NCBI GenBank assembly: GCA_026394075.1
Contig: JAPKYX010000161.1
Location: forward strand, 1 to 35,268
Source of the DNA: Acidobacteriota bacterium
Lineage (GTDB): Bacteria > Acidobacteriota > Terriglobia > Bryobacterales > Bryobacteraceae
Direction: 5' to 3'
Length of the DNA: 35,268 bases
Numbering within the stretch: position 1 is the first letter of the stretch; each line of letters begins with the position of its first letter. Below, piece by piece: positions 8,339 through 17,693 of this stretch. The translations under genes and the position numbers were made by a program. The notes under the pieces are model-generated. The model saw only the letters and a program-made list of their open reading frames with translations, had not been told where the DNA came from and ran no database searches.

Positions 8339-10846
8339 GTGAAGCTGCAAGTGTATCGTCTGACAGCCCTCCGTTGCCTGGCGCTGGCCGCCCTGGCCCT
8401 GGTGGTGATGGTGGGCATCGCCCAGGCCCGCAACAAGAAGGGCGACAAGTTTGTCAAGGAAGGGGACTTCGCCGAAGCGACGCAGGACTATTCCACCGCG
8501 CTGGAGCGCTACGAAGAAGCCTTGAAGACCGAGCCGCGCGATCCGGGCTACATGCTGCTGGTCCGCAAGTCGCGCTTCCGTGCCGGGCAGGCGCGCGTCG
8601 ATGCCGGGCAGAAGCTCCGCAGCGAAGGCAAGCTGGAAGAAGCGCTGCGGGAGTTTCAGCGGGCGTTTGCTCTCGACCCGTCGTCCTCGATTGCCGAGCA
8701 GGAGCTGAGGCGCACGTTCCAGATGATCGAGAAGCTGAAGAGCGGTGAGACCAAGCAGGAAGACGCCGCGCTGACGCCCGCCGCCATTTCACGCAAGGAT
8801 ACCGAGGAACGGATGGCCTCGCTGCAATCGGTCCCGGAGCTGAAAACCAGTTCGCGATTGCCCGCCAATCTGAAGATCAACAACCAGCCCGCCAAGACGC
8901 TCTATGAGACGGTGGCCAAGCTGGCCGGGCTGAATGTGCTGTTTGACCAGGACTACATCAACCAGAACCAGGGCAAGAACTTCTCGCTCGACCTGAACAA
9001 CTCGACGATTGACGAAGCGCTGGAGTATCTGTCCGTGCTGACCAAGGCCTACTGGAAGCCGCTGTCGGCCAATGCCATCTTTGTCACCCAGGATCAGCAG
9101 ACTAAGCGCCGCGAGTATGAAGACAACGTGGTGAAGGTGTTCTATCTCACCAACGTCACCTCGCAACAAGAGCTGAACGAGATCGCGGGCGCCATTCGCG
9201 CCGTCACCAATCTGCGCCAACTGCTGACCTACACCGCGCAGATGGCGATTTTGGCGCGCGGCACGGCGGACCAGATCGGCCTGGCGCAGAAGCTGGTGCT
9301 GGATCTCGACAAGCCTAAGAGCGAAGTGGTGATCGACATCATCGTGATGGAAGCCAACCGCACCCGGACCCGTTCGCTGGCGGCGACGTTCACCACCAGC
9401 GGCAAGCCGGGCATCAACATCCCGGTTTCGTTTGGCACCACTACCGCCTCAACAACAACGACTCCCGGCACCACTCCCACGACGACCACCACACCCGCGT
9501 CCAACTTGACCTTAAACCGGTTGGGTACTTTGTCGACCAACAATTTCTCGATCGCCGGACCGGGCGCGCTGGTGCAGGCGTTGCTGGATGACCGCCAGAC
9601 GCGCGTGCTACAGAATCCGCAGATCCGGACGCTGGACAACGTGAAGGGCACGCTGAAGATCGGTGACCGGTATCCTTACGCGACGGGCAGCTTTCAGCCC
9701 GGCATGGGCGGCGTCGGCGCGGGCTTCAACCCGCTGGTTTCGACGCAGTTCCAGTTTGCCGAAGTCGGCGTCAACGTCGACATCACGCCCAAGATCCACG
9801 GCAGTGAAGAAGTGTCGATGCACATCGAAATTGAAGTCTCGAACATCCGCGATCAGGTGGATGTCGGCGGCTTGCGGCAGCCCGTCATCGGCCAGCGCAA
9901 AGTGTTCGAGGACGTTCGCCTGCGCGAAGGCGAGGTGAGCGTCATCGGTGGCTTGTCCAGCTTGAACAACACCAGAACGCTGGGCGGCGTGCCGGGACTG
10001 GCCAGCATTCCAGGCTTTGGACTCTTGTTTGGCAGCCAGGGCAGTGACCGGAGCGAATCGGAGCTGCTGATTGCACTGGTGCCGCGCATTGTGCGGTCGG
10101 CTGACATCACCGAAGTGAACCTGCGCGGCGTGGCGGCTGGCAATGACCAGAATGTGAAGCTGACCTACGGCCCGCGTCCGGAGCCCAAAGTAGCCACGCC
10201 AGCACCGGCAGCGGCGGCAGCGGCCGGAATGGCCCCTGTGCCGGGCGTGGCTGTTCCTGTGCCGGGCATGCCGGTTCCCGTGGCGCCCAAACCAGTTACG
10301 CCAGTTCCGGCGGCTCCGGCTCCAGGAGCAGCAGCGCCCACCAATCCCCAGCCCGCACCGGGCGTTCCCCTGGGGCTGAACACGCCCCTGCCCACGCCCG
10401 GCGGGCCGCCACCCAACGCTGTTCCGCAATTGATCCCCCCGGGCGCGCGGCTGGATCTCCGGACGATAACCCCGGATGCGACGCTGAGCGGAACGGTCAC
10501 CATCACGGTGGAGGCCTCCAACATGCATGACTTGGTGAGCGCGCCGTTCCGGGTGAACTTTGACAAGAACAAACTGCGCTTGATTGAAGTGGTGCGCGGC
10601 CCCGCGATGACGTCCGACAATCAGCCTGTTTCGTTCTCCCGGGACATTGCCAGCGGTGGCGTCAAGCTATCGCGCGTCACGGCTGGAGTGGCTGGCTTTA
10701 CGGGTAGCGGAACGCTGGTGACGTTGACGTTCCAGACGCTGCAAAAAGGACCGGTGACGGTCTCGCTGGAAGATGTGCTGCTGGAGAATTCAAAGAAGGA
10801 GTCGATTCCCGTCACGCGTAACTCCGTGACGGTGAATGTGAACTAG
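8339..10846 (+). CDS. gspD: Secretin (GspD/PilQ-like) with C-terminal cohesin-like domain
   Basis: An outer-membrane secretin, the exit channel of a type II secretion or type IV pilus-like machine. Domains in order: signal peptide ([23 protein letters not shown]); TPR-like helices (~25-130); an STN domain ([26 protein letters not shown]); a NolW/secretin-N repeat ([26 protein letters not shown]); a Thr-rich insert (DNA ~9436-9500); the secretin core with [34 protein letters not shown] and [17 protein letters not shown]; a Pro/Ala-rich linker (DNA ~10171-10445); and a cohesin-like beta domain ([17 protein letters not shown] to the end). The frame opens at GTG 8303; GTG 8339 gives the best signal peptide (835 residues), GTG 8351 is a close alternative. 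Two pseudopilin genes follow after 2 nt. No gspE or gspF is nearby. Confidence 0.92.
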   Translation: MKLQVYRLTALRCLALAALALVVMVGIAQARNKKGDKFVKEGDFAEATQDYSTALERYEEALKTEPRDPGYMLLVRKSRFRAGQARVDAGQKLRSEGKLEEALREFQRAFALDPSSSIAEQELRRTFQMIEKLKSGETKQEDAALTPAAISRKDTEERMASLQSVPELKTSSRLPANLKINNQPAKTLYETVAKLAGLNVLFDQDYINQNQGKNFSLDLNNSTIDEALEYLSVLTKAYWKPLSANAIFVTQDQQTKRREYEDNVVKVFYLTNVTSQQELNEIAGAIRAVTNLRQLLTYTAQMAILARGTADQIGLAQKLVLDLDKPKSEVVIDIIVMEANRTRTRSLAATFTTSGKPGINIPVSFGTTTASTTTTPGTTPTTTTTPASNLTLNRLGTLSTNNFSIAGPGALVQALLDDRQTRVLQNPQIRTLDNVKGTLKIGDRYPYATGSFQPGMGGVGAGFNPLVSTQFQFAEVGVNVDITPKIHGSEEVSMHIEIEVSNIRDQVDVGGLRQPVIGQRKVFEDVRLREGEVSVIGGLSSLNNTRTLGGVPGLASIPGFGLLFGSQGSDRSESELLIALVPRIVRSADITEVNLRGVAAGNDQNVKLTYGPRPEPKVATPAPAAAAAAGMAPVPGVAVPVPGMPVPVAPKPVTPVPAAPAPGAAAPTNPQPAPGVPLGLNTPLPTPGGPPPNAVPQLIPPGARLDLRTITPDATLSGTVTITVEASNMHDLVSAPFRVNFDKNKLRLIEVVRGPAMTSDNQPVSFSRDIASGGVKLSRVTAGVAGFTGSGTLVTLTFQTLQKGPVTVSLEDVLLENSKKESIPVTRNSVTVNVN

Positions 10847-10848
10847 CA

Positions 10849-11337
10849 ATGTCCGCCCGAATGGCACAACGCTCGCACCGGCAGCGCGGCCTCACTTTGA
10901 TCGAGCTGATTGTGGCCTTCACCATACTGGCGCTGCTCACCTCCATGGCCGTACCGCTGGCCAAGTACCGCGTCCGGCGGGAGCGGGAGAAGGAATTGCG
11001 CTTTGCGCTGCGCGAGATCCGCACGGCGATCGACAAGTACAAGGACGCCTCCGATCAAGGCCTGTTGGGCCAGGTGAAGATTGGCTCCGAGGGTTATCCC
11101 GAAAAGCTGGAGATCCTGGTTGAAGGGGTGAAGGTAGCCCAGGCGGCGACCGACAAGAAGATCCGCTTCCTGCGGCGCGTCCCCAAGGATCCCTTTACCG
11201 GCAAAGCGGAGTGGGGCTTCCGGTCCACCAATGATGACCCCAAGTCACAAAGCTGGGGTGGGCAGAACGTGTTTGATGTCTATTCCAAGACCATGGAGAA
11301 AGCCGCCGATGGAACGCCCTATGCCGAATGGGACTAG
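10849..11337 (+). CDS. GspG-like type II secretion pseudopilin (first copy)
   Basis: A 162-residue prepilin-like protein. The prepilin peptidase site is clear: QRG|LTLIELIVAFTILALLTSMAVPL, with Gly at -1 and Glu at +5 after a short basic leader. The mature protein starts with Leu rather than Phe. After the long N-terminal helix (YRVRREREKELRFALREIRTAIDKYKDAS) comes a small C-terminal domain ending in DPFTGKAEWGF and DVYS, as in GspG major pseudopilins. ATG 10849 lies 2 nt after the secretin stop, so coupled translation is likely; ATG 10861 is an alternative start. It works at the inner membrane as a pseudopilus subunit. The 3' end overlaps the next pseudopilin. Confidence 0.9.
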   Translation: MSARMAQRSHRQRGLTLIELIVAFTILALLTSMAVPLAKYRVRREREKELRFALREIRTAIDKYKDASDQGLLGQVKIGSEGYPEKLEILVEGVKVAQAATDKKIRFLRRVPKDPFTGKAEWGFRSTNDDPKSQSWGGQNVFDVYSKTMEKAADGTPYAEWD

Positions 11338-11752
11338 TGCGGGCCCGTCCGCAACGGCCGTCACCCGGCGCCGGGCTGGCTTTACGCTGATTGAGTTGCT
11401 GATTGTGATGGCTATCGTCTCCATCATCGTCTCCATCGCCGTACCTCTCTACCAGAAGTCGATTATCCGGGCCAAGGAAAGCGTACTGCGCAACAACCTG
11501 TTCACGCTGCGCACGCTGATTGACGAGTACACCTACGACAAACAGAAGGCCCCACAGACGCTGCAGGATCTAGTCGAGGCCGGTTATCTGCGACAGATCC
11601 CAATGGACCCTATTGCCGGTTCCAGCTCGGCCTGGCGGATCATCATGGAAGACGGCATGACCAGCGCCAGCCAAACCGAACCCGGCATCTTCGACGTCCG
11701 TAGCGGGTCCGACAAAAAGAGCTTGGAAGGCACCGCCTACAACGAGTGGTGA
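11309..11752 (+). CDS. GspG-like type II secretion pseudopilin (second copy)
   Basis: A second pseudopilin, overlapping the end of the first by about 29 nt. The prepilin signature is textbook: RRRAG|FTLIELLIVMAIVSIIVSIAVPLYQKS, with Phe +1 and Glu +5. The globular part contains LFTLRTLIDEYTYDKQKAPQTLQDLVEAGYLRQIPMDP, typical of GspG, and ends FDVRSGSDKKSLEGTAYNEW, echoing the Ser/Asp-rich end of GspG. I chose ATG 11309 because GGAGAA lies 8 nt upstream; ATG 11321 is also possible. It differs strongly from its neighbour outside the helix, so the two are paralogues rather than a recent duplication. It converges on the M28 peptidase gene with 12 nt between stops. Confidence 0.9.
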   Translation: MERPMPNGTSAGPSATAVTRRRAGFTLIELLIVMAIVSIIVSIAVPLYQKSIIRAKESVLRNNLFTLRTLIDEYTYDKQKAPQTLQDLVEAGYLRQIPMDPIAGSSSAWRIIMEDGMTSASQTEPGIFDVRSGSDKKSLEGTAYNEW

Positions 11753-11764
11753 GCGGGCAAAGGT

Positions 11765-12601
11765 TCAGTTCGGACCAACTGTGACGCCTTCAGGCTGAGC
11801 GGAGTCGAGGTAGGCCAGAAAGGCCGCGATCAGCCGGAAGCTGTCATAGAAGTCATCCCGCCGGACTGCCTCCAGGCGGTCCATGGGCGAGTGCAGAATC
11901 CGCAACGTTGACGAAGTGACGGAGTGGAAGTCGATCACCGGAATCTTCCGATCGGCAAATGGATGGGAGTCGCTATCTCCCACCTGATCGACATTCACTC
12001 CGCTAACGGGTAACTGTAGGGCGTTGGCAACCTGGAGCACTTGCCGAACCTGTTGTTGATTGGCGCGCCGCACCCAGATCTTGGTGGGCGAAAGGCCAAG
12101 AGAATCGATGTTGACCATCGCCCTCACTTGGGCCGGGTCCTGCTGCTTGGCAAAAGCCCGGGCCCCGTGCGAGCCCGTTTCTTCTTCGGTGAAGGCCACA
12201 AAAGCAAACGTCAACGCACGAGGATGAGCGCCAAGCGCCTGATAGAGGCTGGGCAGCAGTGACACGCCCGTCCAATTGTCAACCGCTCCACTGCCTACGT
12301 TCACCTTGTCAAAGTGAGCCCCGACGATTACCTTGACGGCTGAACTGCCGGGCAGAGTGCAGACCAGATTGGGAGTCTGAATCCGCTTGACCGGGGCCAC
12401 TTGAAGTCTATCCCCCGTGCAGCCAGCCTCTTCAAACAAGCGCTGCACTTGCTCAAACCGCGACTCATTCACACCCGGCAGGCTGTCCAACCGGCGCTCA
12501 ACGACCGGACGATCCAGGCTGCGCAAACGGATTGTTTGGGCATGAGCGGTAAGTATCCACAGAACCAGCCCGAAGAGCTTGAGAGTCATGCTTCGCAGCA
12601 T
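11765..12601 (-). CDS. Secreted M28-family zinc metallopeptidase
   Basis: A 278-residue exported aminopeptidase-like enzyme. A signal peptide is seen at the start (MTLKLFGLVLWILTAHA). The two-zinc ligand set of M28 is visible: H96 and its partner Asp in VGAHFDKV, D108 in GAVDNWTG, the Glu pair at ~139-141 in FTEEETGSHGA, D166 in NIDSLG, and the last His in LHSPMDRLEAV. These are spaced as in M28 peptidases, so the enzyme looks active. It probably cuts peptides in the periplasm or outside. M5 is an alternative start and gives the more compact signal. It reads in the same direction as the TonB-dependent receptor 125 nt upstream but is separated from it by a strong hairpin. Confidence 0.92.
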   Translation of the reverse strand: MLRSMTLKLFGLVLWILTAHAQTIRLRSLDRPVVERRLDSLPGVNESRFEQVQRLFEEAGCTGDRLQVAPVKRIQTPNLVCTLPGSSAVKVIVGAHFDKVNVGSGAVDNWTGVSLLPSLYQALGAHPRALTFAFVAFTEEETGSHGARAFAKQQDPAQVRAMVNIDSLGLSPTKIWVRRANQQQVRQVLQVANALQLPVSGVNVDQVGDSDSHPFADRKIPVIDFHSVTSSTLRILHSPMDRLEAVRRDDFYDSFRLIAAFLAYLDSAQPEGVTVGPN

Positions 12602-12669
12602 AACTCAGCAGATCGCCCTATAAGTGGACACCGTGCGACACACCCCGGCCGGGAGCGAGATAGGCCGGC

Positions 12670-12708
12670 GGCCCGAAGAAGCCACGACGGAGTGGCTATC
12701 TTCGGGCC
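12670..12708 (-). terminator. Strong stem-loop downstream of the TonB-dependent receptor
   Basis: A near-perfect inverted repeat of 16 base pairs with one bulged base and a short GACGGA-type loop: GGCCCGAAGA-AGCCAC pairs with GTGGCT-A-TCTTCGGGCC. It starts 19 nt after the receptor stop codon on the minus strand. No run of T follows on that strand, so it is either an unusual terminator or an mRNA 3'-stabilising hairpin. Confidence 0.6.
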
Positions 12709-12726
12709 CTGCGGTCTAAACAGCTT

Positions 12727-15700
12727 TTAGTAGACGAAGCGCAACCCGAACTGGATATTGCGCGGGTTGCCGCCGGTGACAATCTGGCCGAACAGCGGGC
12801 TGGCTACGTCCACGGTGGCACCACGGGCATCGAGCGCCGGGCGGTTGGAGATGTTGTACATCTCGGCCCGGAACTGGATGTTGTAGCGCTCACGGAACGG
12901 GTTGTTCTTGATCACCGAGATGTCGAAGTTCACACGGCCCGGGCCACGGAGGCTGGGCTGTGAAAGCGAGTCAGTGGGAATCGTAAATGGTGCCGCGCGT
13001 TCAAACGCGGAGGTGTCAAACCACTTGGTCAGCGTCTGGCCGGAGGAAAGCTCTGGATCCTTCAGCCGGTTGGCGCGGCCGTTGGTGGAGGAGAAGTTGA
13101 GCAGGTTGGTCTGATCGGGAGCGGTGATCAGCACGGGCCGGCCCTTCTGCAGCACGGTGATGCCGGAGAACTGCCAGTTGCCCGCGACGCGGCTGGCTAG
13201 GCCAGTGGTCATGTACTTGCGGCCGCGACCAAAGGGCAGATCGTAGAGATAGCTGACCACGACGCGCTGCGGGATGTCGTTGGCCTCGATGCCTTTGTTG
13301 TAGCGGGCGTTATAGAGGCTGTTGGAGGGGCCCACCACCCAGGTGTTCGATTGGGCGGTGGAAGCGATGGTCTTCGAGATGGTGTAGCCCACCGACACCG
13401 TCATGCCTTGCGAGTACTGCTTTTCCAAGCGGAAGGTCGCGCTCTGGTAGCTCAAGTCGCCGTAGGGGTCGCGGAAGATCAGCAGGTCCAGGTATTGCGG
13501 GAAGGGCCGCAGCGCCTGACGCCGTTGAATGGTGGGTCCGGACAAGGCGCCGGTCGAGATTTTGCCAAAGAAGGGATTGGGCACCGGCTGCAACAGGGAC
13601 GCACCAAGAGTGGCATCTTCCGGATTGTTCTGGTTCCGCTGGCGGTTCCAGTAAAGGTGGGTGGTCTTGGAGCCAACGTAGGCGGCTTCAAACATCGTGT
13701 TGGAGCTGAGCATCCGCTGGATCGACAGCGACCAGTTGCCCATGTAGGCGTTGGGCCGGTAGCGCGTATCGGCGCGGACGTTTTGGCCCGCAAAATTGGT
13801 GTTGCGGTCCGGCACCGTGATGCCTCCGGCGAACGGGTTGGACCAGGAGCCACCGACGGGCGGCGTGTTCGGCAGCGCGTTGGGCTGCCCCAGGAACAGG
13901 GCGTTTGAAAGGAACCCGCCGTTGCCAAAGTCCGTCGCCGCGGCGTTGACGCCCAGGTAGGAGGCGTAGAAGATGGCGGCACCGCTGCGGATGACGGTCT
14001 TGTCGTTCAGCTGATAGGCGAGGCCGAGGCGCGGCGAAAAGTTCTTGCGGTTGGGATCGCTCTGATAGCCGCCGGGCTCGATCAGCTTGAAGGCTCCGCG
14101 AGCGCCGGTGACAGCGTCGTTCGTGTTCCAGTCAATATAGCCGATCTGGCCGAACTTTTCGGCATAGGGCGAGGTGTATTCGTAGCGCAGGCCCAGGTTC
14201 ATGGTTAAGCGGTTGGTGACGCGCCAATCATCCTGGAAGTAGCCGCTGTAGTACCACTGCCACAGCATCAAGGGACGCGTGATGGTGATGGCACCGGTCT
14301 GCGGCACGCCCAGCAGGAAGCTGGCGAAGCCGTGGCCGCCATTTAGGGTGGTGGCCGTCGGGTCCGGACCCTGGGTGTAGAGCCGGTCAAAAATGTACTG
14401 GCCGGAGGACTGCTGGGAGTTGAAGGCGTTCAGCTTGATCAACTGCTGCTCATACCCCATGCGGAACTTGTGCCGGGACTTGATCACGGTGAAGTGATAT
14501 TGGAAGTGCCAGGAATCCTGCGGCGCCAGGGTGCGGCCCACGCCGCCCAACTGGTCAAACTCATTGGGAGCCGCGCCGGTTACGGCCAGGCCCGCGCCCT
14601 GTGCATAGGTCTGCACTGAGATTTGCGGGAACTGGTCGAACAGCACGTTCCGGGTGACCGCCGGCGAAAAGCCCAGTGAGGCCAGCTTGAAGCCTTCGCT
14701 TAAGGGGCTGGAATCAAACTGCAGCCGCGTGTAGCTGACACGCCCTTCACCCAACACGTTCGGCGAGAACGTAGAGGTGAAACTGATCAGCGCGCTGTTG
14801 GCCGGGTTGGAGCTGAGCGTGCGCGGGGGAAAGCCCGGGTTGACCGCCACGGAGGTGGTGTTCTTCTGCTCGCGCCCGCCGTAGCGGCCATAGACGCGGT
14901 GCTTGTCGTTGATGATGTGATCGATGCGGCCCAGCCAAGCGTCCTGGTTCGAGACCGACTTGCCACCCCGGAAGTAGTTGTTGACCAGCGCCGCGCCCTC
15001 GCCCGGACGGTTGGATTCAGCCCAGAACGGGGTGACGTTCCGTGAGATCGGGTGGATGCGATCGGTGGGGATGCGATTGCCGGGGAAGGCGTCGCGGATA
15101 AACTGCCCAGGGCGGCTGGGATCGGCGCGCGTGGTCAGGTAGTCGTAGACCACCGTCAGCCGACCGGTCCGGTCCAGCGTCTGCGAGAAATCGCCCTGGC
15201 GTTGCGGTGCCGTCGGCACGGAGGCCAACGCCTGGTCCGGGCTGCCTTGCCGGATGCCTTCGTAGGTGACGAAGAAGAACGAACGGTTGCGCTTGATGGG
15301 GCCGCCCAGCGTTGCGCCAAACTCATTGCGCTGAAAGAGGCCTTTGGGGACGTTGTTGCGATTGTTCTGCCAACTATTGGCGTTTAAGTGATCGTTGCGA
15401 AGAAACTCCCAACCGACGCCGTGGTAGCTGTTGGTGCCGTATTTGGTAGTCATGTTGACGATGCCGCCGGCGGCACGGCCAAACTCGGCGGAGTAGTTGG
15501 AGGTCTCCACCTTAAACTCGCCGACAGCCTCGATCGGCACTGTGTAGGCATTGCCCGATTCCGTGCTGCCGCGGCTTTCGCCGCCATCGATCAGCACGCC
15601 ATTCTGTTGCGCCAGGCCGCCGTTGATCTGGGCCGTGGTGCTGACGCCCACGATATCTCCGCCCGTGGGCCGCTGGCCGGAGGTGGGCAGCACGCCCGCC

Positions 15701-16167
15701 GCCGTGGCCGCTAGAGCCAGTGGGTTGCGCCCGAGAATCGGTAGCTCCACCACTCGCCGGGCCTCCACCACTTTGCCCAGTCCGGAAGTCTGCGCTTCCA
15801 ACTGAACTTGCGACGCCTTCACTTCGACGGCCTCGGTGACCGTGCCCACTTCCAGCGTCAGGTTGATGGTGGCGGTCAGGCCCACGGTCAAGGTCAGCCC
15901 GGAGACACGGGCCGGACGGAAGCCGCTGCTATCGGCAGTCACCTCATATTGGCCGGGAGCCAGTGCGGGCACGTAGTAGAGGCCCGCGGCATTGGCCGTG
16001 GTCTTGGAGGCGATATTGGTTTGGATGTTCCGCACCGTCACCCCCGCGCCAGGAATAACGGCACCGCTGGAGTCGGTCACACTGCCCGTGATGGTGCAGC
16101 GCTCACCTTGGGCGAAGGCCAGGGCGGTTGCCGCGCAGGCCAGGAGAAAAGTCCGGGAGACGATCAT
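12727..16167 (-). CDS. TonB-dependent receptor with carboxypeptidase-regulatory-like N-domain (Oar-like)
   Basis: A 1146-residue outer-membrane protein. A signal peptide (MIVSRTFLLACAATALAFAQ) is followed by a carboxypeptidase D regulatory-like beta domain at ~22-110 (GSVTDSSGAVIPGAGVTV, AGLYYVPALAPGQYEV). Next is a plug domain (VVELPILGRNPLALAATAAG, QINGGLAQQNGVLIDGG, YSAEFGRAAGGIVNMTTKYG), and then a long beta-barrel with alternating hydrophobic strands. The protein ends in FGLRFVY, the aromatic C-terminal signature recognised by the BAM machinery. Solibacter-type acidobacteria carry many of these, generally thought to import glycans or other large substrates; the ligand is unknown here and no SusD-like partner is adjacent. 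A good promoter and a ribosome binding site (AAGGTGG three bases before ATG) precede it. Confidence 0.93.
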   Translation of the reverse strand: MIVSRTFLLACAATALAFAQGERCTITGSVTDSSGAVIPGAGVTVRNIQTNIASKTTANAAGLYYVPALAPGQYEVTADSSGFRPARVSGLTLTVGLTATINLTLEVGTVTEAVEVKASQVQLEAQTSGLGKVVEARRVVELPILGRNPLALAATAAGVLPTSGQRPTGGDIVGVSTTAQINGGLAQQNGVLIDGGESRGSTESGNAYTVPIEAVGEFKVETSNYSAEFGRAAGGIVNMTTKYGTNSYHGVGWEFLRNDHLNANSWQNNRNNVPKGLFQRNEFGATLGGPIKRNRSFFFVTYEGIRQGSPDQALASVPTAPQRQGDFSQTLDRTGRLTVVYDYLTTRADPSRPGQFIRDAFPGNRIPTDRIHPISRNVTPFWAESNRPGEGAALVNNYFRGGKSVSNQDAWLGRIDHIINDKHRVYGRYGGREQKNTTSVAVNPGFPPRTLSSNPANSALISFTSTFSPNVLGEGRVSYTRLQFDSSPLSEGFKLASLGFSPAVTRNVLFDQFPQISVQTYAQGAGLAVTGAAPNEFDQLGGVGRTLAPQDSWHFQYHFTVIKSRHKFRMGYEQQLIKLNAFNSQQSSGQYIFDRLYTQGPDPTATTLNGGHGFASFLLGVPQTGAITITRPLMLWQWYYSGYFQDDWRVTNRLTMNLGLRYEYTSPYAEKFGQIGYIDWNTNDAVTGARGAFKLIEPGGYQSDPNRKNFSPRLGLAYQLNDKTVIRSGAAIFYASYLGVNAAATDFGNGGFLSNALFLGQPNALPNTPPVGGSWSNPFAGGITVPDRNTNFAGQNVRADTRYRPNAYMGNWSLSIQRMLSSNTMFEAAYVGSKTTHLYWNRQRNQNNPEDATLGASLLQPVPNPFFGKISTGALSGPTIQRRQALRPFPQYLDLLIFRDPYGDLSYQSATFRLEKQYSQGMTVSVGYTISKTIASTAQSNTWVVGPSNSLYNARYNKGIEANDIPQRVVVSYLYDLPFGRGRKYMTTGLASRVAGNWQFSGITVLQKGRPVLITAPDQTNLLNFSSTNGRANRLKDPELSSGQTLTKWFDTSAFERAAPFTIPTDSLSQPSLRGPGRVNFDISVIKNNPFRERYNIQFRAEMYNISNRPALDARGATVDVASPLFGQIVTGGNPRNIQFGLRFVY

Positions 16168-16189
16168 GATCCACCTTTCTTAAGCGAGC

Positions 16190-16217
16190 ATCATATCTCA
16201 AAACATACATCCGTCAA
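16190..16217 (-). promoter_or_regulatory. Sigma-70-type promoter of the TonB-dependent receptor
   Basis: On the minus strand, TTGACG (16212-16217) and TATGAT (16190-16195) are separated by 16 bp. This is close to the housekeeping consensus. The expected transcript start lies about 15-20 nt before the ATG at 16167, leaving room for the AAAGGTGG ribosome binding site at 16171-16178. An A/T-rich stretch lies upstream of the -35 box. Confidence 0.65.
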
Positions 16218-16351
16218 GTATTTTCTTCAGTGCCAATGAAACGGTCCATTTTGGGGGCTTTCGCCGCCCACTGGCCCGGGGCAACGACAGGCCGGGCGGT
16301 GGACCGCGGGTGATGACGCAATGGCCGGTTGGGCGCGGTACTATTCAGAAA

Positions 16352-17635
16352 ATGCGCTTTGCCCCTCGTCCCTTGCTGCTGGCCCTTCGTTTCCCGGTGA
16401 TCACCCTAGGTCTAGCGGCGGGGCTACTTGCACAATCGGCTCCTCAAACCGTGGCCGCCCGGCCTGACGTGCAGCGGGCGTTTGCGCACATTGAGAGCAA
16501 CCAGGAAAAGATCTTTTCGGAATGGATCCGGGTGACGGAAATCTCATCGCCCTCCAAGCAAGAGCAGGCACGGATGGCCTATATGAAGGCGGCCATGGCG
16601 CGGATCGGACTTGAGGATATTCAGCAAGACGAGATCGGCAATACGTGGGGCGTGTGGAAGGGCTCCGGCGGCGGGCCGGAGACGGTGCTGGCCGCGCATA
16701 TGGACACGGTGTTTCCGATGGAGACCAAGATCAAAGTGCGCGAGGACAACAACATCTATTACGCGCCTGGCATCGGCGACGACACGGGCAATCTGGTGGC
16801 GACCCTGCACTCGATTGACGCGATGAAGAAGGCGGGCCTGAAGCCCAAGGGCGACATCATTTTTCTGGCCACCGTCCAGGAAGAGATCGGCCTGCGCGGC
16901 GCTCACCATTGGTTGACCAAACGGGCCCGGAAGCCCGATCTGTTTGTGGCCGTCGACGGCGGCTTGGGTCAGGTTTCCTATGGAGCGTTCCGCATTGAGC
17001 AGTACCGGTTTGTGTTTGAGGGCGCACCGATGCATACCCTGTCCAGCCGGGGCCAACCCAACTCGGCCCGCGCGGCGGCAAAAGCCATTGTTCGCCTGGG
17101 CGAGATGAAACTGCCGGAACCGGAGGCGGGGTCGCGGATGCGGCTGCCGGTGGTGAATGTGGGAGTTGTCGGCGGGGGTACCGTTGTCAATGCCGTGCCC
17201 GCCAGTGTCTTCTTCACGGCCGACATCCGGTCACTCGACAGCCCGACGGAAGCCAAACTAGTCGCTGAAGTGAAAGCCATCGCCGAACAGGCGGCTCGCG
17301 ACGAAGGCGTCCGCCTCCGCATCGAGCCGCTGATGGAGCCGATCGACTATTCGCAAGCCAAACCAAAGGAGGACCGGTTGGCCCACCCGCTGGTGCAGAC
17401 CGCGCTGGCCGCCTCCGACCACCTGAAGCTGACCGGCGACCTGAAAGCCGAAGCCTACGACGCCGGCGCGGCCGACCACAACATCGGCGTCTCACTGGGC
17501 GTTCCGGCGATCAATGTGGGAGCGACGCGGACGCGGGGAGCACACTCGTTGGACGAGAGCGCCGAGAAACTCTCGATCATTCCCGGCGCTAAGTATCTGA
17601 TTCTGCTGATGGCGTCGCTGGCGGGAGTAAACTGA
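16352..17635 (+). CDS. Exported M20-family metallopeptidase (PepT-like)
   Basis: A 427-residue di-zinc peptidase. A signal peptide (LLLALRFPVITLGLAAGLLAQ) suggests a periplasmic or secreted enzyme. Metal ligands and catalytic residues of M20 are visible: H116 and D118 in AAHMDTVFP, D144 in IGDDTGN, E177-E178 in TVQEEIGLRGA, D202 in VAVDGG, and the last His in TRGAHSLDE. The middle segment (~210-330) is the peptidase dimerisation domain. It most resembles tripeptidase T and related M20B enzymes, although these are usually cytoplasmic. ATG 16352 was chosen because it begins the signal peptide; an upstream ATG at 16310 would add a non-signal stretch. TACTAT ends 7 nt before this ATG and may be a -10 box of a leaderless transcript. 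Confidence 0.9.
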   Translation: MRFAPRPLLLALRFPVITLGLAAGLLAQSAPQTVAARPDVQRAFAHIESNQEKIFSEWIRVTEISSPSKQEQARMAYMKAAMARIGLEDIQQDEIGNTWGVWKGSGGGPETVLAAHMDTVFPMETKIKVREDNNIYYAPGIGDDTGNLVATLHSIDAMKKAGLKPKGDIIFLATVQEEIGLRGAHHWLTKRARKPDLFVAVDGGLGQVSYGAFRIEQYRFVFEGAPMHTLSSRGQPNSARAAAKAIVRLGEMKLPEPEAGSRMRLPVVNVGVVGGGTVVNAVPASVFFTADIRSLDSPTEAKLVAEVKAIAEQAARDEGVRLRIEPLMEPIDYSQAKPKEDRLAHPLVQTALAASDHLKLTGDLKAEAYDAGAADHNIGVSLGVPAINVGATRTRGAHSLDESAEKLSIIPGAKYLILLMASLAGVN

Positions 17636-17654
17636 CCGGCGGCGGATTAGTTTC

Positions 17655-17668
17655 GGCAGCGCGCTGCC
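17655..17668. repeat. 14-bp perfect palindrome between convergent genes
   Basis: GGCAGCGCGCTGCC reads the same on both strands. A second inverted repeat, AGCTAC (17669-17674) with GTAGCT (17690-17695), follows at once. They lie in the 58-nt gap between the convergent M20 peptidase and lptD genes and may act as a bidirectional terminator, although neither strand has a clear T-run. Confidence 0.4.
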
Positions 17669-17693
17669 AGCTACTTTCTGCGCCGGAACGTAG

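Noticed and set aside
8273-8350. Longer start (ATG 8350) for the pseudouridine synthase
   Set aside because: It would overlap the divergent secretin start, and the added residues are not part of the family fold; kept only as an alternative.
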